From the NCBI GenBank assembly GCA_027487895.1, contig JAIYCS010000021.1:1-32154 (forward strand): 32,154 nucleotides of DNA, written 5' to 3'. Shown here piece after piece: positions 1 to 7,809 of the stretch. The position numbers were made by a program, and so were the translations under genes. The stretch is from Sediminibacterium sp. Lineage in GTDB: Bacteria; Bacteroidota; Bacteroidia; Chitinophagales; Chitinophagaceae. The first letter of the stretch is position 1. Every line of letters starts with the position of its first letter. The notes beneath the pieces were generated by a model that was not told the origin of the DNA, did not search any database, and saw only the letters and a program-made list of their open reading frames with translations.

Positions 1-159
1 AATGGTATCTTTTGGAATAAAGTTTTTTTCATCAAATACCGAACCTCTTATATAAACAATACTATCTACCGGACGAACCGCTGATACCTTAATTTGGTAT
101 TGCGCAAAAACAGCAGCAGGTAGTAAAAGAATAATTAAAACATTAAATAAAACTCTCAT
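1..159 (-). CDS. Secreted protein, N-terminal fragment, function unknown (partial)
   Basis: Only the first 53 codons are in the window; the gene continues beyond base 1. The start ATG is at 157-159 with an AAAGGAA-like ribosome site about 10 bases before it. The first ~19 residues form a clear Sec signal peptide: basic Arg at position 2, a hydrophobic core rich in Leu/Ile/Val, then Ala-Val-Phe-Ala-Gln as a signal peptidase I site. The mature part seen so far is short and polar and contains a Val-Asp-Ser-Ile-Val-Tyr stretch. I do not recognise the family. The product is exported; whether it stays periplasmic or reaches the outer membrane cannot be told. Confidence 0.7.
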   Translation of the reverse strand, partial: MRVLFNVLIILLLPAAVFAQYQIKVSAVRPVDSIVYIRGSVFDEKNFIPKDTI

Positions 160-300
160 ATGATAGATTCCTTTCAAAAGTCGTGTTTAGGAATCAATAA
201 TCAAAAAATGCGGGAATAAATTTAGTTCTATAGAATTTGTTGATTGCTTCAGGGATTAGCTTCGCTGAGCCCTAAAGGGGGGCCTGCATTAAAATTAAAT

Positions 301-326
301 GCTAGGGCGAGCCCTAGCCATTTTTT
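301..326 (+). terminator. Terminator-like hairpin with T-run
   Basis: A perfect 7-bp stem (301-307 with 312-318, loop CGAG) is followed after two bases by six Ts (321-326), the form of a plus-strand intrinsic terminator. No plus-strand gene lies upstream in the window, so it would end either an unannotated small RNA or leftward-gene antisense transcription. Confidence 0.4.
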
Positions 327-373
327 CATTTCAGTTGCTTTTGAACGTAAACGTCCCAAGCTCCTTCAATGAA

Positions 374-396
374 AAATGCCCCTAAAAGGGGCATTT
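374..396 (-). terminator. Hairpin terminator after tRNA-Ser
   Basis: A perfect 9-bp inverted repeat (374-382 with 388-396, loop TAAAA) lies 12 bases beyond the 3' end of the tRNA on the minus strand. It is GC-rich in the centre and runs into Ts on that strand. The position fits an intrinsic terminator for the tRNA transcript. Confidence 0.55.
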
Positions 397-407
397 AATT
401 TTTAATG

Positions 408-492
408 CGGAGAGAGAGGGATTCGAACCCCCGGACCTGTAACAGTCAACGGTTTTCAAGACCGCCGCATTCGACCGCTCTGCCATCTCTCC
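408..492 (-). tRNA. tRNA-Ser(UGA)
   Basis: On the minus strand the sequence folds as a class II tRNA of 85 nt. The acceptor stem is GGAGAGA (486-492) paired with TCTCTCC (409-415), with discriminator G at 408. The anticodon loop is CTTGAAA, giving anticodon UGA, which reads UCA/UCG serine codons. The T arm contains TTCGAAT. A long variable arm lies between the anticodon and T arms, as expected for serine tRNA. The 3' CCA is not encoded. A hairpin terminator follows at 374-396. Confidence 0.96.
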
Positions 493-577
493 GCGGCAAA
501 AGTACGGTTTGAAAACCACCAACCAAAAAAAAAGTAAAAAAAATCTGAAACCCCCTATTTTATTGACTTGCAGGGCG

Positions 578-2689
578 TTATTTTGGCAAATCTGGGAGTT
601 TTTCGACCACAGAAAGGTCTGCCAGGTCTACATTGATGGGAAGTTGACCTATTTGAACAATGGCCCTTTTACCCCTAATTTCTAATACGGTTCCTACCTG
701 ATAATTCTTTTTAAGCTTAACAAGGCTACCTACAACAATAGCACCAGTTGTTTCTTTATACTGCTTATCTACCTTTTTGGCCAACTTATTGACCACTACC
801 TGCTCTTTGCCTTTAAAAAGGAGTTGCTGCAGGTTTTTAACCACTTCGTTTTTGTTTTCGGCCTTCTTATAATCCAGCACAATTTGCTTGAGCTTTCGCT
901 CCATATCTTTTAGATACACAATTCGGTCTTCGGTAATTTGGTTTTGTTGCTTTAAAAGCTCTACTTGCTGGCGGTGCTTTTCTTTATCAAGCACCTGCTC
1001 CATTTCTTTTTTGAGCTTTTCATTTTCACGAAGCATTTTATGCAACTGCAACTTTTCTTTGTCAAGGTGTTGCAGATCTTGCTCCGTTCTATTTAATAGC
1101 TTGTCTAATTTAAAATGATCTTCGTCTACTAGTTTACGCGCTCTATTAATAAGTGATTTAGGAAGTCCAATTCGTTCTGCAATGGCAAACGTATAGGAGC
1201 TCCCGGGCTTACCAATAATAAGTTTGTACATGGGAAGTAAATGCACTTCATCAAACTGCATGGCACCATTAATAATACCTTGGGTATGATTGGCCATCAC
1301 TTTTAAATTTAAATAGTGCGTGGTTACAACACCTAGTGCATGCTTTCGAGATAATTCTTCCAATATAACTTCTGCAAAAGCACCTCCTAAATTAGGATCA
1401 CTTCCACTTCCAAGTTCATCTATAAAAAATAATGTTTTACCATTGGCCACTTCTATAAAGTGCTTCATGTGCATTAAGTGACTCGAATAGGTACTTAATT
1501 CAAACTCTAAATTTTGTGTATCCCCAATATGAATAAAGAGTTGTTTAAAAATTCCCATCTGCGAGTCGGGACTAACGGGCACCAACAGCCCACTCTGCAT
1601 CATCATTTGATTGAGGCCAATGGTTTTCATAGTAACCGTTTTACCACCAGCATTGGGGCCACTGATAATTAAAATACGCTGCTGCGCATCTAATTTGATG
1701 TTAACAGGTATGGTATTTTTTCCTGCACTTTTATTGTATAAATAAAGTAGCGGATGATAGGCATTAATAAGTTCGATATGCGCTTTATCCAAAAGTTCCG
1801 GCAAATTGGCATTCATATCGATGCCTAGTTTTGCCTTTGCTTTTATAAAATCAAACTCACCCGTAATTTGTAAATACGCATTTAATAATGGCGCATACAT
1901 AGACATGGTAGCCGTTAGAGCGCGCAGTATGCGCTGCACTTCTTTGGCTTCTTCATGTTCTAAAGCAAATACTTCATTGTTGAGTTCAATGGTGTCTTCG
2001 GGTTCAATAAAAGCGGTTTTTCGGCTATCACTTTCGCCATGTAAAATTCCTTTTACTTGTCTTTTGTGTTCCGAAAAAACAGCCACTACCCTTCTCCCGT
2101 TGCTAAAACTTTCGTCAATGTCTGCAGTATATCCAGCCTTGGCTAATTTTTGAATTACTTTTTCAAACATGCGCCTTAGTTCATTGCGGCGCTTGTATAA
2201 ACTGAGCCTTATTTTTTGTAAATCGTCGGATGCATTGTCTTTTACAATTCCTTGTTCATCTAATACGGCATCAATACTATCCTTGATATTTTTTTCGTAG
2301 TAGGCATCTGCTAATACTTGTGCCATGGCACTAAAAGCCGCGCGTTTTTCGGGGTCAAACCACCTAAAAATATTTTCGGCATTAACAGTTAATTTACGAA
2401 TGAGCATCCACTGCTCACCAACTAAGAGTGCACCCGGGATACCTAATAATTTGAGTTCTTTTTGTAAATGATAGGTAAAATCGTTGGGGAAATACTGCGC
2501 CTGTCTTAGTAGCATGGCAAACTCGTGCGTTTGTCGCAGCTCCTTTTGAATATAGTCTTTGTGGGTATGGATCCGCAAATTTTGGGCGCGATCCTGCGCA
2601 TACACTGTTTTACAATGCGCTTCCAACAAAGCTTTAACTTTGTCAAACTCTAGCTGATAAAGGGCTGTATCGGGATATAGTCGCATCAT
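578..2689 (-). CDS. MutS2-family DNA-binding ATPase lacking the Smr domain
   Basis: About 703 residues. The MutS core is clear: lever/clamp region at ~150-300 including the HGES...FIEP segment typical of MutS2, Walker A GPNAGGKT at ~344-351, Walker B FFIDELGSGSDP at ~421-432, the signature TTH shortly after, and a long Lys/Glu-rich coiled coil at ~535-620. The C-terminus is a short beta-rich KOW-like tail (around VGTVLEIRGKRAIVQIG) and then stops. The Smr nuclease domain of classical MutS2 is absent. MutS2 proteins act on branched DNA or on collided ribosomes; without Smr a nuclease role is doubtful. The start is taken at the first ATG of an ATG-ATG pair (2687-2689), because a further upstream in-frame TTG would overlap the -7 promoter box. 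Bacteroidota may also carry a full-length MutS2 elsewhere. Confidence 0.88.
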   Translation of the reverse strand: MMRLYPDTALYQLEFDKVKALLEAHCKTVYAQDRAQNLRIHTHKDYIQKELRQTHEFAMLLRQAQYFPNDFTYHLQKELKLLGIPGALLVGEQWMLIRKLTVNAENIFRWFDPEKRAAFSAMAQVLADAYYEKNIKDSIDAVLDEQGIVKDNASDDLQKIRLSLYKRRNELRRMFEKVIQKLAKAGYTADIDESFSNGRRVVAVFSEHKRQVKGILHGESDSRKTAFIEPEDTIELNNEVFALEHEEAKEVQRILRALTATMSMYAPLLNAYLQITGEFDFIKAKAKLGIDMNANLPELLDKAHIELINAYHPLLYLYNKSAGKNTIPVNIKLDAQQRILIISGPNAGGKTVTMKTIGLNQMMMQSGLLVPVSPDSQMGIFKQLFIHIGDTQNLEFELSTYSSHLMHMKHFIEVANGKTLFFIDELGSGSDPNLGGAFAEVILEELSRKHALGVVTTHYLNLKVMANHTQGIINGAMQFDEVHLLPMYKLIIGKPGSSYTFAIAERIGLPKSLINRARKLVDEDHFKLDKLLNRTEQDLQHLDKEKLQLHKMLRENEKLKKEMEQVLDKEKHRQQVELLKQQNQITEDRIVYLKDMERKLKQIVLDYKKAENKNEVVKNLQQLLFKGKEQVVVNKLAKKVDKQYKETTGAIVVGSLVKLKKNYQVGTVLEIRGKRAIVQIGQLPINVDLADLSVVEKLPDLPK

Positions 2690-2705
2690 AATTTCAAAAG
2701 CAGCG

Positions 2706-2713
2706 CAAAGGTA
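2706..2713 (-). promoter_or_regulatory. -7 promoter box TACCTTTG for the MutS2-like gene
   Basis: Exact match to the Bacteroidota -7 consensus TAnnTTTG, 16 bases upstream of the ATG. No TTG lies at the expected -33 distance. The box lies inside the possible N-terminal extension from the TTG at 2717-2719, which argues for the later ATG start. Confidence 0.55.
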
Positions 2714-2760
2714 AGCCAAGAGGAGTTAAACCTTTTACTAGTTTTAATGTTTTAAATGAT

Positions 2761-3396
2761 ATGAGATTAACACTTTTAACCCTTTTTGCTGTCACCTGCC
2801 TTACTGCATGTGGTCAGCCACAAAACACTAAAAGCAAACCAACTATGAGCTCAAGTTCTGATAAACTACAAACAATTTATTTAGGAGAAGGTTGCTTTTG
2901 GTGCACAGAAGCTTTTTTTCAGCGTATTAATGGGGTTATTAGTGTAGAAAGTGGCTATGGCGGCGGTTTTGTAGAAAACCCAACCTACGAGCAGGTTTGT
3001 GATAAAAACACTGGTCACGTAGAAATAGCAAAAATTGTATTTGACCCGGCCATTGTGCCTTTCAAAGACATATTAGAAGTATTCTGGAAAACCCACGATC
3101 CTACCACACTTGATAGACAGGGAAACGATGTGGGCCCTCAATATAAAAGTGTTATTTATTATGTTTCGGAAGCTCAAAAAACAGAAGCACTTGCATACAA
3201 AGAAGCACTTGATAAAAGCGGCGCTTTTGATGCACCTATCGTAACAACTATCGAGCCATTTAAAAATTATTATCCTGCCGAAAACTACCACCAAAATTAT
3301 TACAACAACAATACCAATCAGGGCTATTGCCGTTTTGTAATTGCGCCTAAATTAGAGAAGTTTGAAAAAGTGTTTAAAGAAAAACTAAAACACTAA
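2761..3396 (+). CDS. msrA: Peptide-methionine (S)-S-oxide reductase MsrA, exported lipoprotein
   Basis: 211 residues. MsrA reduces the S-epimer of methionine sulfoxide in proteins or free methionine. The catalytic motif GCFWCTE is at ~44-50, with nucleophilic Cys45 and a second Cys48; GYGGG, GHVEIA and the Asp-Pro-Thr-Thr segment follow as in the family, and Cys190 in GYCRF is a likely resolving cysteine. Unlike cytosolic MsrA it starts with a lipoprotein signal peptide ending in the lipobox Leu-Thr-Ala-Cys (Cys17), so it should act in the periplasm or on a membrane surface. Its 3' end overlaps the convergent peptide-binding gene by 4 bp. A near-match -7 box (TAGTTTTA, 2739-2746) lies just upstream. 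No MsrB partner is adjacent. The recycling reductant outside the cytoplasm is unknown. Confidence 0.95.
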   Translation: MRLTLLTLFAVTCLTACGQPQNTKSKPTMSSSSDKLQTIYLGEGCFWCTEAFFQRINGVISVESGYGGGFVENPTYEQVCDKNTGHVEIAKIVFDPAIVPFKDILEVFWKTHDPTTLDRQGNDVGPQYKSVIYYVSEAQKTEALAYKEALDKSGAFDAPIVTTIEPFKNYYPAENYHQNYYNNNTNQGYCRFVIAPKLEKFEKVFKEKLKH

Positions 3397-5048
3397 TTAG
3401 GAAGTTTTGTACGCCTTAATTCGAGTAAATTAAGTGCATTGGGTCCAAAACCCTTTACACCAGGTTGTACCAAATGAATTGCCATATCATACCACATGGG
3501 AATAATAGGCGCTTCATTTATCACGAGCTGATCCATGGCTCTATATAAACCATACCTGACACTATCGCGTGTTTCCAAAAGTGCTTTTTCGTAGAGCAAA
3601 TCAAACTCCGCATTTTTAAAACGGGTGTAATTAGGTGGAGCAGGATTTTTGCTGTAAAACATAGCCATATAATTTTCGGCATCAGGGTAATCGGCAATCC
3701 AACTGGCTCTAAAAAATAATGCAGCCGATTTTGCTGTTTGTTCCAGTAATAAACTTTTTTGAATCACTTCTACTTGTACCGGAATCCCTACTTCTTCCAT
3801 TTGTTTGGCCGCAAAGGATGCAATATCGGCGTAAATAGCCACCGTTAATAATTTAGTAGTGGGTAGCCCTTTTCCGCCCGGATAACCAGCAGCAGCAAGG
3901 AGTTCACGCGCTTTGGCCGGATTGTAAGTATAGCCTTTTACATAATCTACATTGTTAGACGGAAGCCCAGCAGGCACAAAGCCAGCCTGGGCCGGAATAC
4001 CAATAGAATTGCGCATGTACATCATCAACTGTTTTTTATTGATGGCGTAATTCATGGCCTGACGCACTAATTTATTACTGGTAGCCGCCCCTTTTGTAAT
4101 AGGATTATTGGCATCCACTACAATACCAAAATACTCGGTGTTTAAATAAGGATGCTTTAATAAATTTATTTTTCCTTCCCAGTCTTTTCGGAGTGTTCCG
4201 TTCTTGGTTAAAATTTCATCTTTAAAAGAAGCGTCAATATCATTTACAAAACTGAGCTTACCCTGTCTAAATTGTAAAAACTCAGTGGCCTTGTTATCAA
4301 AGAAATTAATTTTCACAGCGTCTATATAAGGTAGCCTAACACCCGCCGAATCAAGCTCCCAATAATTTTTGTTTTTATGAAGTATCATCGCCTCTCCTTC
4401 GTCCCAAGACTTAAGTAAAAAGGGGCCGGTACCACATGGATGTCTTCTAAAATCTTTACCGTATTTTTCTACTACTTCTTTGGGTACTACACTACAGTAC
4501 TGTGTACTTAAAATGCCCATAATGGGGTGAAACGGGCGCTGCAACCTTAATTCAAAAGTAGAGTCGTTTATCACCACAAAAGGCATCACCGAATCTACCC
4601 TGCCATTAAAAATCCAAGCGCCACTACTTGCCACCGTTTTATCAATAATTCGGCCCAGGCTATAGGCTACGTCTGAAGCAACTAATTTTCGTCCAGTGCC
4701 TCCCTTAAACGCTTCATCTGGTGTAAAATAAACATTGGTACGGAGGTGGAAACGGTAGGTTTTTCGGTCATCACTTACCTCCCATGATTTAGCGAGTGAG
4801 GGCACAATATTTAGGTTGCTATCAATTTCAACAAGGGTATTATAGATTTGGTGCACCGCCCACATGATGGATTGGTTTTTTGCAAAAGCAGGATCTAGGG
4901 TTGCAATGCCGGTGGCTTCATTGTAACTGAAAACGTTTTTTGAAGTAGCGGCCTTTTCATAACAAGCCGTAAACAAACAAATAACCAAACCCAATAAAAC
5001 AAGGAGTTTAGGCGTTTTAACAGCATTATATAGGGCCTTCTGGTGCAT
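3393..5048 (-). CDS. Peptide/nickel-type ABC transporter solute-binding lipoprotein (SBP family 5)
   Basis: 551 residues. It is a DppA/OppA-like extracytoplasmic binding protein. Residues 1-29 form a lipoprotein signal peptide ending Phe-Thr-Ala-Cys (Cys29). Family hallmarks are visible: the LDP segment after the N-terminus, the LAKSWEVSDDRKTYRFHLR block, GTGPF near the middle, the RQAMNYAINK block and a C-terminal PDAENYMAMFYS-like block. The likely ligands are di- or oligopeptides. No permease or ATPase gene of an ABC importer lies nearby, so it is an orphan in this window. The gene ends inside the last codons of msrA and is divergent from the flippase gene. Confidence 0.88.
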   Translation of the reverse strand: MHQKALYNAVKTPKLLVLLGLVICLFTACYEKAATSKNVFSYNEATGIATLDPAFAKNQSIMWAVHQIYNTLVEIDSNLNIVPSLAKSWEVSDDRKTYRFHLRTNVYFTPDEAFKGGTGRKLVASDVAYSLGRIIDKTVASSGAWIFNGRVDSVMPFVVINDSTFELRLQRPFHPIMGILSTQYCSVVPKEVVEKYGKDFRRHPCGTGPFLLKSWDEGEAMILHKNKNYWELDSAGVRLPYIDAVKINFFDNKATEFLQFRQGKLSFVNDIDASFKDEILTKNGTLRKDWEGKINLLKHPYLNTEYFGIVVDANNPITKGAATSNKLVRQAMNYAINKKQLMMYMRNSIGIPAQAGFVPAGLPSNNVDYVKGYTYNPAKARELLAAAGYPGGKGLPTTKLLTVAIYADIASFAAKQMEEVGIPVQVEVIQKSLLLEQTAKSAALFFRASWIADYPDAENYMAMFYSKNPAPPNYTRFKNAEFDLLYEKALLETRDSVRYGLYRAMDQLVINEAPIIPMWYDMAIHLVQPGVKGFGPNALNLLELRRTKLPN

Positions 5049-5119
5049 CTTGGCACCGAATATCCTATTTTTAAGCGATCAATAAAGAGGTTCACGTAAA
5101 AAAGTAGATAAAATAGTTC

Positions 5120-6616
5120 ATGGGTAGCATTAGAAAACAAACCATCATTTCCAGCATTCTAGTATATGTTGGGTTTGCTATTGGCTTTGTCAACAACTAC
5201 TTTTTTACCCGAAACGGATCTTTCACTCCTGCCGAGTATGGACTAACGCGCATCTTTACCGATTTTGCCCAAAACATGTTTGCTTTTGGATCACTTGGTG
5301 TGGTTCCCATTATCTATAAATTTTATCCATATTATAAAGACAACCTTCAAGAAAAAGAAATTGACCTGATTACCTGGTCGTTTTTTTTATCAATTATTGG
5401 TTTTGTTTTGGTACTTGCATTTGGCGTTTATTTTGAACCTTATTTTATTGAAAAATACCAGGCTAAATCACCACTGATTCTTGATTATTATTTTTGGATG
5501 TTCCCATTTGCCATGGGGATGCTCTTTTTTTGTGTACTAGAAAGTTTTAGCTGGGCACTTAATTTATCGGTGGTTTCAAACTTTTTAAAAGAAACCGGCT
5601 TAAGGCTTTTAACCGCTGTGTTAATTGCACTCTTTTATTTAAAACTCATCGATTTTAAAGTATTTATTTATTTGTTTTCTATACAATACTTAGTGCTGTT
5701 TGTTATTTTACTGAGTTACTTGGTAAAATCCGGTAAGCTACATTTTCCAACCACTATTAGCCGGGTAACCAAAAAGTTTTGGAAAAAAATGGTGTCAATT
5801 CAGGTATTGGTTTTTGGAGGCGCACTTATTGCAGCCCTAGCTGCCACCATCGATAGCTTTTTAATTGCAGGCATGTTAGGCCTTACCGAAGTAGGTATTT
5901 TTGTTTGGGCACAGTATGCGGCAGCGCTTATTCAAGTGCCACAACGAAGTATTCAAGCGGTTTCGGTGGGCGTATTGTCTAAGGCATGGAAGGATAAAAA
6001 TTTTCCAGAAATTAACCGCATTTATGCACGCTCCTGTATTAATTTATTAATCATGGCGCTCTTTATTTTTGGCAATATTTGGCTGAATGCAAAAGAGGGT
6101 ATGATTGCCTTACACATACAAAAGGCCTATTTAGATGGCCTTGGTGTGATATTTGTTTTAGGCATGGTTCGTATTATTGATGCGGGCACCGGGCTCAATG
6201 CGATTGTGATAAACACATCTACTTTTTGGCGTTTCGATTTTTATAGTGGCGTTGTGCTTTTAGCGCTCAGGTTACCACTCACGTATTTCCTGATAAAAAA
6301 TTATGGTATTATTGGTTCTGCCTTTGCCGAACTATTTGCATACGGCACCTATAATTTTATCAGGTTCGAATTTTTAAGGCGCAAATTTAACATGCAGCCA
6401 TTTACGCGTAAAACTGCCTACACGCTCCTATTAGGCGCATTTGCATACGGCATTACTTATTTTGCTTTTGATGGCATTACAGGCTGGACAGGTATATTTT
6501 TAAAAGCAGGATTGTTTTCGATACTTATGATTAGTGGCGTATTTTATTTAGACCTCACCCCTGATGCGCAGCAACTCTATCAGGGATGGAAACAAAAGTG
6601 GAAACAAAAATTGTAA
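5120..6616 (+). CDS. Wzx-like polysaccharide/oligosaccharide flippase (MOP superfamily)
   Basis: 498 residues, very hydrophobic, with about 12-14 predicted membrane helices spread over the whole length and a short basic C-terminus (WKQKWKQKL). The opening block (Arg-Lys-Gln-Thr-Ile-Ile-Ser-Ser-Ile, then a helix, then Asn-Asn-Tyr-Phe-Phe-Thr and PAEYGL) is typical of the polysaccharide-biosynthesis flippase family, which moves lipid-linked glycans across the inner membrane. No glycosyltransferase or polymerase genes are adjacent, so the glycan served is unknown. The stop codon is part of the -7 box of purK. A near-match box TATTTTTA lies about 60 bases upstream of the ATG. Confidence 0.82.
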   Translation: MGSIRKQTIISSILVYVGFAIGFVNNYFFTRNGSFTPAEYGLTRIFTDFAQNMFAFGSLGVVPIIYKFYPYYKDNLQEKEIDLITWSFFLSIIGFVLVLAFGVYFEPYFIEKYQAKSPLILDYYFWMFPFAMGMLFFCVLESFSWALNLSVVSNFLKETGLRLLTAVLIALFYLKLIDFKVFIYLFSIQYLVLFVILLSYLVKSGKLHFPTTISRVTKKFWKKMVSIQVLVFGGALIAALAATIDSFLIAGMLGLTEVGIFVWAQYAAALIQVPQRSIQAVSVGVLSKAWKDKNFPEINRIYARSCINLLIMALFIFGNIWLNAKEGMIALHIQKAYLDGLGVIFVLGMVRIIDAGTGLNAIVINTSTFWRFDFYSGVVLLALRLPLTYFLIKNYGIIGSAFAELFAYGTYNFIRFEFLRRKFNMQPFTRKTAYTLLLGAFAYGITYFAFDGITGWTGIFLKAGLFSILMISGVFYLDLTPDAQQLYQGWKQKWKQKL

Positions 6617-6621
6617 CTTTG
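6614..6621 (+). promoter_or_regulatory. -7 promoter box TAACTTTG for purK
   Basis: Exact TAnnTTTG match beginning at the TAA stop codon of the flippase gene and 14 bases before the purK ATG. No TTG is seen 17-23 bases upstream. It suggests purK has its own promoter although it follows the flippase closely. Confidence 0.5.
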
Positions 6622-6635
6622 CAAAAAATATTTCA

Positions 6636-7760
6636 ATGAAGGCAGGTATTTTAGGTGGCGGACAACTAGGTAGAATGCTCTTACAAGCAGCAGCAAATTA
6701 TACCGTTGAAACCTATGTTTTAGAAAACGACCCCCACTGCCCTGCAGCTCATTTATGCCACCATTTTATACAAGGCGATATCACTAGTTTTGACGACGTA
6801 TACGCTTTTGGTAAAAAAGTAGACGTACTAACCATTGAAATAGAAAATGTAAACATTGAAGCACTAGAAAAATTGGAAGCAGAAGGTGTAAAAGTTATTC
6901 CAAAACCGAGTGCCATTAAAATTATCAAAAACAAAATCAAGCAAAAAGGATTTTACCAGGTTAACGAAATCCCTACCTCCGATTTTGTTGTTACACATAC
7001 CAAAGAAAGCTTACCACACCACCATGCTTTTTTACCAGCTGTGCACAAATTAGGTGAAGGTGGTTACGACGGTAAAGGCGTTCAAATAATTAGAACCAAA
7101 GACGATTTTGAAAAAGGTTTTGATGCACCATCGGTTCTAGAAAAAATGGTAGCTATTGATAAAGAACTGGCCATGATTGTAGCTATTGCACAGGATGGTT
7201 CGGCCACTTTATACCCACCTGCCGAAATGATTTTTGATCCGGTATTAAATTTACTTGACTACCAAATTAGCCCAGCGATATTACCAGATAAAGTTTCTTG
7301 GAAAGCAGAAGCCATTGCTTTAAAACTTGTAAAGGCATTTAACAGTCCTGGATTATTTGCTGTCGAATTATTTGTTACCAAAGACGAAGAGGTTTTTGTA
7401 AATGAAACGGCCCCTCGTGTGCACAATAGTGGACACCATAGTATCGAAGCAAATTACTCGAGCCAATACGATATGCTCTGGCGCATCATGCTCAATTACC
7501 CATTAGGTAATCCGGACGCTATCCTACCCTCTGCCATTGTAAATATTTTAGGCGCCGAAGGACATAGTGGTGAAGCGGTTTACACGAACCTTGACGAAGT
7601 ATTAAGTATGGACAATGTGTTTGTGCATTTGTATGGTAAAAAGCAAACAAAGCCTGGTCGTAAAATGGGCCATGTAACCATTATGCACACTGACTATCAA
7701 GACCTCAGGTACAAGGCTAATAAAATCAAACATACATTAAAGGTTGAGGCAAAAAAATAG
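6636..7760 (+). CDS. purK: N5-carboxyaminoimidazole ribonucleotide synthase PurK
   Basis: 374 residues. It catalyses the ATP- and bicarbonate-dependent carboxylation of AIR to N5-CAIR in purine synthesis. The N-terminal nucleotide-binding motif GILGGGQLGRM is at ~4-14, the ATP-grasp glycine loop GEGGYDGKGV is in the middle, and the family signature NETAPRVHNSGHHSIEA is present. The start at ATG 6636 puts the GILGGG motif at the usual distance; upstream in-frame ATGs lie inside the flippase gene and would add an atypical 24-residue leader. PurE, which would use the product, is not adjacent. A -7 box lies directly upstream. It converges on the DUF3078 gene with a 23-bp gap. Confidence 0.95.
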   Translation: MKAGILGGGQLGRMLLQAAANYTVETYVLENDPHCPAAHLCHHFIQGDITSFDDVYAFGKKVDVLTIEIENVNIEALEKLEAEGVKVIPKPSAIKIIKNKIKQKGFYQVNEIPTSDFVVTHTKESLPHHHAFLPAVHKLGEGGYDGKGVQIIRTKDDFEKGFDAPSVLEKMVAIDKELAMIVAIAQDGSATLYPPAEMIFDPVLNLLDYQISPAILPDKVSWKAEAIALKLVKAFNSPGLFAVELFVTKDEEVFVNETAPRVHNSGHHSIEANYSSQYDMLWRIMLNYPLGNPDAILPSAIVNILGAEGHSGEAVYTNLDEVLSMDNVFVHLYGKKQTKPGRKMGHVTIMHTDYQDLRYKANKIKHTLKVEAKK

Positions 7761-7777
7761 TTCGATCCATTAATTAC

Positions 7778-7809
7778 GAACTACTAGCGGATTTCTTTTT
7801 TAGTAGTTC
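7778..7809. repeat. 9-bp inverted repeat between convergent purK and DUF3078 genes
   Basis: GAACTACTA (7778-7786) and TAGTAGTTC (7801-7809) are perfect inverted arms with a 14-base loop. The repeat spans the stop codon and the last codons of the DUF3078 gene. No T-run follows either arm, so it is not a standard intrinsic terminator. It may stabilise the 3' ends of the two converging transcripts. Confidence 0.4.

Larger units (their letters stand above)
160..407. other. Non-coding region with stacked hairpins
   Basis: This 248-bp gap holds no open frame I can support. It contains a series of inverted repeats. At 251-273 there is a ten-pair stem with one mismatch and one G-U pair, closed by loop TTC. 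At 286-302 there is a weaker AT-rich inverted repeat. At 301-318 there is a perfect 7-bp GC-rich stem (GCTAGGG / CCCTAGC) followed by six Ts. At 374-396 there is a 9-bp stem that serves the tRNA. The cluster could be a small structured RNA on the plus strand ending at 326, or decayed extragenic palindromes. No exact TAnnTTTG promoter box lies in front of it; the nearest has three bases in the middle instead of two (near 230-238). Confidence 0.45.

Noticed and set aside
888-1118. Plus-strand open frame opposite the MutS2-like coiled coil
   Set aside because: Its Ser/Phe/Cys-rich composition is the expected shadow of Lys/Glu-rich coding on the other strand; no promoter or ribosome site.
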